A stretch of 64,000 nt of DNA from Cytophagaceae bacterium ABcell3 (GTDB lineage: Bacteria; Bacteroidota; Bacteroidia; Cytophagales; Cytophagaceae): contig CP133159.1 of assembly GCA_030913385.1 (NCBI GenBank), positions 434,001-498,000 on the forward strand, in the 5' to 3' direction. Numbering within the stretch: position 1 is the stretch's first letter; every line of letters starts with the position of its first letter. The notes beneath the pieces are model-generated. The model saw only the letters and a list, made by a program, of their open reading frames with translations. It was not told the origin of the DNA and searched no databases. A program made the position numbers and the translations under genes. Positions 18,901 through 30,900 of this stretch are shown here, piece by piece.

Positions 18901-21900
18901 AACAGCAGAAGAGTCTACGTTTTCAAAAGACACCCCTGACATAACTACACCAGGAAATGTATTAGACATTACCTGCAAATTTTTCGAATCCTTGACCTCT
19001 ATGACCAACTGTGCGGAGTCGCCCACAAACGCATTACGACGGATCCGGCCATCAGTTTCCTGAAGCTGAAGTCCTGTATGAGCGTAATCAAAGTCTACAG
19101 AATTATGGGCAAAATCTAGTCCCTTAGCCTTGTTTATAATTGCCGGAACAAGGCAATCTTCAAAAGTATTGTCGAAAACAGATATGGTATCAGAATCATA
19201 GGCAACAAGACCTTGATTGGCTACCCTTACTTCAGATTTTTTCAGCGTTACATGATGGTTTCTACCCGGAAGCATTAGAACTGTTTTCACTGAATCTTCA
19301 AAAATCAGATTATCAAATACCATGTTTCCGGCATCTTGTTCCAATGAAAGTGCTATATCGCTAATTTGTCTAAAGGTAAACTTAGACATTTCAACGCCGG
19401 CTGATGTACTGACATGAACCGCAGTATCAAACGCCTGAACAATAAAATTCTTAAACTCAGAGCTTCCTGCTGTGCTATCAATATGCCAAAAGCGTGTAGC
19501 TCTAGACGAAGACTCTGTTACGCCTTTAAACACCCTAATAGGTTCATCATTATTTAAAATGTTGCCACCATTAAACTCAATACCATGGGTGTTGATAAAT
19601 GAAAGCATCTCTTTTGACAAGTCTATGTTATACCCGCTAGACCCGTCGATAGCAAAAGAAATAGCTGCTTTTTCCGGCTGTGCATTAGCGCAAACTACAG
19701 CTTGACGGAAAGAGTTTGGATAAGGGACTTCATTGTCCGCATTGTCTCGATTGCTTGTGACATAGCAATGTCCAACATAAAATATATCAGATAACTTAGA
19801 GGTATTATTCCCATCATCGGTGGCAGTAGCAACCAAAGTAATCGTTTGGTTCTTAAATGGCCGAGGGAAATAGTCTGCATTTGTTGTGTCCAATACAAAG
19901 TGCCATTTTCCATCCGAACCAGTATGCGCTTTGCCTACATAATGCAGGGCATCTTGGTAGTGCCCCTCAGACCTATAGAAGTGAACCGTGTCGCCAGGCT
20001 CGGACTCCCCATACACATTAAAGATACCAGTTGCAGATCCACGTTCAAAAGTGTCAAACGTTGGCTTTGATTTGAGGTAGTTGCCATTCTCAGCATGCTG
20101 TATAGCATAACATGTAGGCGGGTCTATAAGACTGTCATTTCTAAAAAATGTATTATAGGTAATTTTATTACCAGTTCCGCCGGAAACCACTAAGCCGCCT
20201 TTCCAGTTATTAGAGAAAATATTTCCAGAGGTATCAGTTTCTCCAATGTAGTTATTTGAGGAGTAAATAATCATACCCACTCCGTCGCTATGCATTGCGT
20301 TACTCAAGTTTGAAGAACCAATCCGGTTCCGGTTAGCCCTTATACCACTTGAGGTGGCATCGATAATTACACCCGCAGAATCATGGCTATAAGAATGGTT
20401 AGAGAGTAAGTCGACATTTGAAGAGTTATTCAATAAAATTCCAATGTCTGACATCCTTACTATGTTAGAAGAAACAATATTGCTATCCCCATCCGATACG
20501 GTTATTCCCCTGTAGACCGCCCTTGCAATTCTGTTTCCGCTAGCTTCCGATTTATAACTATTCTTGATTTGTACACCATATTCTACTGTATCAATAATAG
20601 ATGATATTGCCCTAACCCTTTGCGTGTTCTCTAGCAAGACCCCAACCTCCATAACTATACTGGTATCTGCAGGAAACCGGTTTCCTAAAATATAAGAGTC
20701 TTTTGAGTCGGTGATTTTTACTCCATTTGGATAGCCTTTAATGATATTTTCTTCAGCAAAAGTAGAGTCAACATTTTGAAAATGAATAGCCCATGCATTG
20801 CTGGAAGGGTTTTCATAATAAATATCATTTCCTAAAATAGCTACTGTATCAGCATTTACAAATACTGCATTATCATAACCCGCACGGATTATGTTGCTAT
20901 TAAGAACAACATTAGGAGTTAAAACTTTTAAGCCAATCGGGGCTGTTTCCGAAACAAAAATGTTAGAATCCAGACTGATGGACAAACAATTGTCAGCGTT
21001 GAACTTTACAGCCTCTGATCCAAATGATTGATATGAAGAGCTGGAGTTTTCGAAGTTCCTAACCACATCTAAGTGAACCGCCTCATTAAACTCCCTAAAA
21101 CCTAACCCATGAACTGCTATATTTCCTTCTGTATTAACCTTAAGGCCATATGATAGACTTTCACTTCCTTTTACATATACAGCAGGCTCGTTCATTGAGT
21201 AACCTGGTTGAGACGTAGCATCTATAGTAAGCTTCATTGCCTCAACTTCCGGCAGCAATGATTGCGGCGCTATAGTAGGATTGTCGCCAGGTATATCAAA
21301 TAACATTAAGTGGCATTCATCACGGTTAGCTTTATTGATGTTATAGCGAAGCGTACCCTCCACATCGTCATCAGAATTTTTGGTAACAAAACAAATTTTC
21401 AGATTCGGGTTGAAAGCTGCAGAAGCCTCAGAAGTATACTTATCAGCATTACCATACTGATAAAGCGGATTTAAAGTACCCGTAGCACGGAAGCTTCTAT
21501 CATTAATATCATGCGGCGAAACATCAAAACGGTACATGAACCTTCCTAAATGGTCTGCTTCAACTGTTGCAAGCAGCTGTACCATATCTAACCCTCCGGT
21601 GTTGGTTTCGAAAACTTCAACAATGTCATGAGGATTGGCAACACCTTTAACTACCAGTTGTCCATGATGGTAAGTAGCATACTCAAACTCTGGTACACGG
21701 TGTCCATTGTTAGACTCTACCGTTGAACCATAATGTAGGTGAATAGGTTTAGAGCCTTCGAGCATATCAGTCATGGTGTTACCTGTAAACTGGAAGTCCT
21801 CCGATCCTGACAGTTCAATTCCGTTACCACTGATTTGCTGAAACTGGTTATTTCTAAAAACCCCTTTACCACTACTCAAAACCTCAAAGCCAGATGAACC

Positions 21901-24900
21901 CCCAGAAACCGTGTTTCTTTCTATGCTAATATTTTCTACATCCGCAATTAATACCGGAGAAACCACCGCCTCATCACGAGGAACAAAAGTGTTTAACCTT
22001 ATCGTATGATGGCTTCCTCTACTGATCACTAAACTTCTGTCAATCTGATCCGCATCAACCAAAGAACTGCCATCACCTATATAGCTAAATGTATTTCCTG
22101 AAACAAGCGCACTGTAGGTGCGATCCAAATGGACTCCAAAGCCTTTGATCGGTAGCTGTCCATCAGCTCCAAAAATATTTTCCGTGACTATGGCCCTTCC
22201 TGTAGTAGCATAAACACCAGCTTCTACATCATATACTTCATTACGATGGAACCTAACATTTCCAACACCAGCAAAAGATACAGCCGTGTCAATATTGGCA
22301 AAGGTACTGTTTTGTATAATTGAATGATTTCCTGTAGAAACAAGAGAAGTCCTGAAGTTTTCGAACTGTAAATTTCTAAGGGTTAGATTTGATGATCCCC
22401 ATTGAAATGCATAAGGAAGCCTATCTTGCCCCTTAATGGTAACCGGTATTTGCTCTGGGTCAATGACCACTCCATAATTATTGTTTACAACAAAGCCCTC
22501 ACCAATAACCTCTATAGTATTATCCCCGACAGAAAGATCAAAAACAATTCTTGCAGAAGCACCTTCACCACTACCTGCCAAATTAGCACAATCTACGGCA
22601 GCCCTTAATGAACCGTCACCTTCATTTTCTGTATTGGTCACATAGCAGACCATTGGGTGATTTCCTAACCTAACAGGTCCAGAAAGTTCTGAAGTACTAC
22701 CATCCGGACTGGTAGAAGTAACAACAAAAAAAACATTTTCGGTTACAGGATGATACTGCTCTGGAATGATAAGTGACCACTCATTATTCTCAGCAGTAGT
22801 TTCTATTACAAATTCAGAAACAGGTTTGCCTGTGTGGTCAGACAAAAATACCTGAATTTTATCCCCTGCCGAAGCATGCCCTGTGAGTTCTGCCACTTCA
22901 TCCTCTCTTACAGTAGCATACATTTCATAAGGAGCAGGATACTCCTCATTACCTTCGTTTACATGGCGTATTGCAGACTCAGAACCAGTAATAACATTAT
23001 ACAATATACTATTATGAATACCGCCATCAACTAGCACACCAGCATTTGAGGCATTTCTTATCGTGTTAGGATACTCCTCAGAGCCTACCACATTTCCACT
23101 ACCAATTACAGTTATGGCATTGTCAAAGGTTTCACCCTCGTCACTTTCGCAGCCAAAACAATTACCTAAAATCTGATTGTCATTCCCTGCAATTATTACA
23201 GGCTCTGAAACATCGTCAATCCTGATTTGCTGGATAATGGACTCATCACTGTTTATATTAATACCGGTATCCCATCCAGAAAGAGATAGGTTACTAATTA
23301 CCACATGGTCTGCCAAAACATTAAAGCCTGTTCCTTCTGATCCACTGATATCAATACCCTCTTCTCCCAAAATATTTACCGGAACCTCAATATCACGAAG
23401 TGGCGTCTCCAATTGAATAACTGCCGGATCCATATCAAAAGCAATGGTACGGCATTCCCCTGCATGTGCACTATCCACAGCAGCCCGCAAAGAGCCTGCA
23501 CCATCATCATCTGCATTCACGACCTTACAAACACAGTTTAAACAGCTAAGCGCATAAACATCCGAAAGCTCAGAAGTACGCAGGTTATAAGTAGCTGTAT
23601 TAACATAATAATTTCTTGCATCAGGGTCATAATAATCTCCTTGTGGAATATCCAGTTCCCATAAACTATCTGCATCTGCAACAGCATAATCAATGTACGC
23701 TAAAGCTTGCTGTGGCATGTCCGAAGACAAAAACACTTCTACGGTATCACCAGGCGAAGACTTACCTCTTACAGTAACTCCTGATTGCCTTGAGTTATAA
23801 TTTTTAAAAGTGGCTGCAGGTTTGTTACTGTTACCCGCACCATGTAAGTCTATGGCTTTAACAGAAGCATCTTCGTTAGAAATAACATTTTGGCTAATTT
23901 TAACCAAGTCTCCTGAAACAGAAACTCCACCCTGCCCATTATTATGTAATGTGTTATTAAACAAATACATATTATCAGAAACAGCCACAGCAAAAGCGCC
24001 GACACCAGAGATGTGATTGCCTTGGATATCAATATGACCGGATCCGGAGATACCATTGCCTGATAAGCCTACAATCTGGTTATTGCGAACCTCAGCAGTT
24101 CCGTTATAAAAATAAAGTCCTTCATTGCCAGAAACAATTTCGTTATTCACAAATGAAACACCCGTTCCCCCTACATTAGCGTAAGCTGTATCGTTATCAG
24201 CAAAAACATTCCTAGAGATATCAGCAACGTCCCCACCGGTTTGTGCCAGTGCGTAACCAAAATTTTCAAAAGTAAGATTTCTAATGCTCAGATTATCCGT
24301 TGACCAAGAAAAAGCTATTAACTGTCTATCCTGTGCAAGAATTTTAACAGGCGTTTGTCCAGGATCGATTTCCACTCCATACGCATTGGTTACAACAAAA
24401 CCAGAGCCTTCAACAGCAATTTCATTTTCTTCGTTAGGAAGCTCAAATATAATAGACGCAGAAACACCTGCGATTGCACCTGCGTCATTGGCACAATCTA
24501 CCGCAGCCCGTAGAGAACCCTCTCCTTCATTATTTGTATTCGAAACTACACAAACCTCTGGAAAGTCCCCAAGCCTTACCATATCTGAAAACTCAGAAGT
24601 GCTACCATCCGCACTCGTTGCAGTGGCTACCAGGTAAAGGTTTTGTTTTTCAATTAAGTGTTCACTAGGTATAGAAATCACCCATGAACCAGTGGTTGTA
24701 TGGGTCTCAGCTATAAAAGTATATGCAGACAAGCCTTCTGGGTCGGACAAGAAAAGCTGTACTTCATCGCCAGCCGAAGCCAAACCAGAAACAGTGGCCG
24801 TGCCATCTTCCCCTAAAGTAGCAAGCAGTTCACGTGGAGCAGGATATTCATGATTCCCTCCATTTTCATGAACAATACCTGAGCCTGTACTAATCAGCGT

Positions 24901-27900
24901 ATTATAAAGAATTCGGTTATCCAAACCGCCATCTACCATAACACCCGATATACTGGTATTCTCAACAGTATTAGGGTTATCAGCAGAACCGAAAACATTT
25001 CCGTGTCCGCCTATAACAATTCCATTATCAATAGGCCCAGAAGCATCACAGTTTATACAACTACCCAAAACGGTATTGAAGTTACCAGAAACAAAAACAG
25101 GCAACGTAGAATTGTTAACTTCTACACCAGATACAAGTGATGAATCGCTCCGCAAGGCAATTCCCGCTTCCCAGCCAGAGAAGCCTAGATCATAAACTTC
25201 TGTGCTTTGAGACCAAGCGTCAAAACCTACCCCAGCACCAGTTCCATTTAAAACAATTCCCTCTTTACCCAACACAACAAGTGGAACATGGATCTCCCGG
25301 ACAGGAGATTCAAGGTTAATTACCTCTGGAGACATTTCAAATGAAATAATTCTACAAACCCCTGCATGTGCACTGTCTACAGCCGCACGATAGGAACCTT
25401 CCCCTGAGTCATTGGCATTTACGACTTCACATACACAACTGTAACAGCTGGTAACATAAACATCAGAAAGTTCAGATGTCCTATTTTCTGCCGATGCCGT
25501 ATTTACATAATAATTCCTTGATTCAGGGTCAAAATAAGGGCCTGAAGGAATATATAAAGACCAAGAACTATCACTTTCTGCATATGCGCTGGCAACATAT
25601 TCAAGGGCCTGTTGAGGTCTGTTGACACTAACAAAAATCTCAACAGAGTCTCCTGGAGCGGACACTCCGGTAAGTGTTATGCCACGTTCGTTTATATCTT
25701 CACCAGTAAACTCTGCATAAGGCTTGTTCTGGTTTGCTGACCCATGTAAATCTATAGCCCTTGCTTCATCACCAATATTAGTAATAGTATTTCTGCTGAT
25801 ATTGACAAAATCATTGTCAACATAAACCCCAGCACTACCGTTATCAACCAATATATTGTCAAGTGCTTCTGAATGATTTCCCAAAGAAATCCCTGCTAAA
25901 GCAGAAGAGTGAACGATGTTTCCACTAACAGATATACTACTATCGCCCACAATTCCATGACCTCCTACTCCTCTAGTATCATCTCCGTTGACACCTATAC
26001 TATTATCTGAGACCACAACATTGGAAGATCTTACAGTATGAATACCATCTGAACCAGTGCCAAGAACAATGTTTTCAGAAATAAGAGTATTGTTACTAGA
26101 CACAATATGCAAGCCTATATTGCCAATAGAACCTACATAATTATCTCCGTCTGAGCCAATGATGTTGGACACAAAGTTGGTATTATCGGAGTTAATAACC
26201 TCAAAGGCTTGCTGTCCGGCTTCTGTAACTATATTATTATTTATCGAATTGCCCGAAGAGACATTTTGAATTGTTACAGCATTACTTCCAATTCCGGCAA
26301 AAGTATTCCCCCTTACATTATTATTAGAAGAACGGTTAAAAAACATACCATTGTCAAAGCCAGTGATGGTATTATTAACAACCTGCCCAGAAGTAGCATT
26401 TGTCAATCTTATGGCCAGGCCAGACCCTTCAAAGGTATTGTTCCTAACAATGTTTCTAGAACCTCTAATTACAACAGCCTCCCCTGAAACGTCTAAAAAT
26501 CGGTTCTTTTCAATGAGTGTACCATTGTTGATAAAACTCAATTGTATAGCATTTCTAAACCCTTCAAACTGCAAACCTCTAAATTGGGACTCTGAAACAC
26601 TAGCATTTTGCACAAGCGCATTTTGACTATGCTGACCTGCTTGAATAACAACATCATAAATCCCGTCACCAGTTTGAGAAAAACCATCAATTATTACACC
26701 TTCAGTAATAACAGGTAGTGGTGAGTCAATGGAGATAACATAAGGTTGCCCAGGCTCACGGTCTTCCTCTATTGCAAAATGGACAAAGTCCAAACCTTCG
26801 TTCTCATTGGCGCACTTAATGGCGTCCCTTAAGGAGCCAATCCCTTCACCATCTTCTGTGGTGGTAACAACACATGCACAAGGCAAAGAGGTAATACGTA
26901 GCGTATCAGACTCGGCTTCACAGCCAAAACTATTCCAAGCCCTAACGGTATAGTTGCCACTATGGTAAGGATAAAGGGCAGAGCTCATACGTCCGTAGTC
27001 ATCCCCATTTAGCTTCCATTGGTATGAGTAACTATTCAAACCTTGAAAGTTAATTGCATCAGACGCGCAACGCTCGTAAACTCCAGGACTAACAAACCTA
27101 AGATCCGGAAGCGGGTTTCTTGCAACATTAACAGAGTTACGGGCCTCGCAACCAGTAGTAGGATCAGTAACAGTTACATGATATCCACCAGGCGAGTATA
27201 CAGTTATAAACTCACCTGTTGACCCGGTACTCCATTCAATATTATCAACTATAGAGCTTTGCAAGGTAACGTTTCCGCCTGCACAGAACTCTAAAGGGCC
27301 AATGATATCTGGTTGTTCCGGTGCCTGAAGTACAGAAACTCGGACACTATCAGAATAAAAACGACAACCAGAAACATTGCTATTTCCATTGCTTATTGCT
27401 ACTGCATGATATAGACCACTATCTGCAACAGACAAACTCGCAAAGTCTAAACGGGAAGAATTTCCTACCCTCAGAAAATCATCTTGGTACCATTCAAAAT
27501 CGTAATCGGTACTTGAAAGCTGCGATGATATATTAACGTAATCACGTTCACATGCTTCGATATCTCCTGACAAGCTAAAAGTAACATTAGCCCCGACCCT
27601 TAATTCAAAGTTGTCTGAACCAATGGAACATCCAGTTTCATCGTCTGTCACTTTAAGGGAAATCGTTTTATTGGCTTCTACAGAAGATAGTTCCAGTGCA
27701 TAATGGTTCTCTGCTTCTTTAGTATCATTGACAGACCACTCCCATGAAGCATTATCCAATGGGTTTGCGTATTCTACTTCAATATCCCCTCCATAGCACA
27801 CCTCTGAAAACTCACTTTCTATAACAGGCTTTTCTGGATAGTCATGAACAACAAGCTCTGTTGCCGGCAATTCAAACGAACACCCGGTTGTACTTTGGTG

Positions 27901-30900
27901 AACAATAACAGAATATAAACCAGCATTTTCAATGCCCAATTCCGCTATATTAAATTCGTGGCTAGATGAAGCCTGTATTAAAGAGTCCCCTAAATACCAT
28001 TCATAACCTGTAACATTTCCTTGTACCCCTTTAACACTAGCAACAACTTCTGAACCAATACAAGTGGGTGCATCAAACTCAATTTCACCACCAGGAAATT
28101 TAAACCGGCTAACCTCAACTGGTGCTGTAGTCATCCTACATTCTGATTGCGTAAAGGTAACGGTGTAAGAACCATCTAAAGAAGCATAAAACTCCCTTTC
28201 GTCAAAATCAATAATTTCACCATTCCTCCGCCAAACATAATCTTCCTCACTTAAAGGAGCCTCTAATAAAACACTGTCTCCATAACATATCTGCAAAGGC
28301 TCCTCATGTATAATATCTTCAACGGGAACAGGTGTTTGAACATTAAATGTGTCACTAACCTCATTTACACATCCTATAAAATCAGTCACCTGCAAGTTGA
28401 CTATGACATCTTCACCGTGGTTGGAAAAAGTCCTTTCAGGACTCCAATTTCTAACAGTATCTTCACCTATTATCCAAATTATATCAGACTCTCGAACTGA
28501 CAAATTATTAAATCTGTAGTTGTTTGCGTAGCAAGCAGGATAGTCAATAGAAAATTCTGTATCCGGTGCAGCACGAACAAAAACAGTATCTGAAAAGGTA
28601 TGTTGGCATTCATCGTCTGTTTTATTCTTACCTGTTAATGTTAAAGAAACAACATACTCTCCAGGCTCTTCAAAAGCGTGCACTACACTTCGATCTTCCC
28701 CTTCTCCTTCCACCGAATTACCATCGCCGAAATCCCACTCCCATGAATCAATAGTTCTTTCGGGAAAGTTAACAGAATAGTCAAGAAACTCAGTGTCCAT
28801 ATTTTGGCAAACAACGCCAGGAGTTGTAAACTTTGCTAAAAAAGGAACATCTACACTTCTACTTGATCTTGCACAACCATTTCTTAAAACAATAGTATAC
28901 TCCCCAGGGGCATTATACTCATGTTCCCATGGATGCTTGTCATGAGAAATTTCCTTATCTCCGAAATCCCATCGAAACCCATCTTCCTGATCAGATTCAT
29001 TTACAACGCCAAAGGGATTGCACTCTGTTGTCAAGAAAGAAACGCTAGTTTCACATGGAGTTCCTCCTCCTCCACAATCCCCAACTGTTAAGTCTCTTTC
29101 ATATGACTCTGAGCATATTTCGTCCTTAATTTCAACCCTGAAATTATCCCTACGCCTAGACCTCCTATCTTGAAGAAAGGTAATAACAGAACCGTTTTGA
29201 TCTTCAATTAAGACATTGTTATGATACCAAGAATACTCATACCCTGACTTCTCAGTAGCACTTAAAGATACCTCAACCGTCGCATTATTAATACATGATT
29301 CCCAAGAGACACTTGAAGAAATATTAGCCACAGGCGACGGGATATATCTAACATAATCCGTAGATGCCCCTATACAGCCATTACTATCAACAACCTGTAC
29401 TCTATAATGTCCACTTGACGTAATATTTAAAGACGACGAGTCTGACAAAGCTTTTCCATCAGGCTCTTCGGTCCAATAATAACTTTGAAATTCCTCCAAT
29501 GTAGTCAAGCCAGCATTTTCACCCTCACATATCCTGTTTTCACTAAACGCAGGAGTGGGGCTAGGAGCTAATTCTATAGTTTTGGATAATGAAATATCAC
29601 CAAAACGTTGGTAGTTAACCTCCAAAACATAAGTACCAGGATTACTTCCCCATTCAACAACAATAGAATCACCTTGCTGATCTACGACCTGAACTCCTTC
29701 CGGAATATTCCACTCTAAATTCGTAACATGTTCATCTAATTGCAATGCAAATGTTGCCCGTGAATAAGGACACAGAAAACCATTTCTAAATTCAATGTTT
29801 TCAGATAAAGAAGAAGCAAGCGTGGTATTTAAGAAAATAGGAACAATATTACATTGACCCTCTACAGACGAGTTTATACGTATCGAAAACGCTTTATTGT
29901 CCATTGAAGTTATGAACAAAGAATCCCCTGCTATTTCATAAGAAAGAGCGTCACTAACTATAATATCAAGCTCTAGGCCTGCCTCATTGTCAATAGCATA
30001 AGAATACACCTCACCTCCTCTATTGCCTATAAGTGTAGGGCCTTGAATAGCTATCTGACTAGCAGAGTGTTCAACAAAAACATTTTTTGAAACGTTGTAT
30101 TCCCTCTCTCCTCTCTTTATTTCGACAGATAAACTATTTCTTCCTGGTTTCAAAAATTCAAGCTCAACCTCAGAATTATCTCCACCAATACTTTCTTCAT
30201 TAAGAGACCAAGAGTGTTCAACACTATACCGGTCATCTTCATTAACAAAGAAATTATAAATGGCAGACACACAAACCGTGTCAGGGCCCAATATCATATA
30301 GTCAAAATCAGGAATAACATCAAAACTAAAAGTGTCTGAGGGACATGATCCGACTTTTGAAACTGCAACTACGTCAAATCCATATGGCTCGCCCTGATCC
30401 CAATCTATATTAATTTTTTCTCCATTTTCATTGAAAGAATATTCGTCATTATAAGGAATCCAATGTAGCTCACTTTCTTTTCCTGAATAAAAAAGTTCAT
30501 ATTTATAAGTTAAATTAGAAGAAACTTCATTTTCGCCAATTACAGAATCTATAATAGGGCGATTATGTACATGTATAAGCAAAGAGTCTTCATAGTTGCA
30601 AAAAGCACTAGAGTCTGCAGGAAAAGCATAGACATAAAACATGCCTGAATCTAGTCCAAAATGGAAAAGCCCTGACTCCTCTTCAACTTGATTACCCTCT
30701 CCAGAAACAGCCCACAAAAAATCATGAGAACTTCGGTTAGTTAAAATTTGGCTGCTGCTATTTACACAAAAATCGACCTTAGACTCTAATATACCAAAGT
30801 CTTGTCTAATTTGAACAGGGAAAGATGCGGTAACTGTAGTATCAAGAACCTCATGATACATGCTTAAGTTAACCTGACCTTCACTTCCACTTCCCCAATC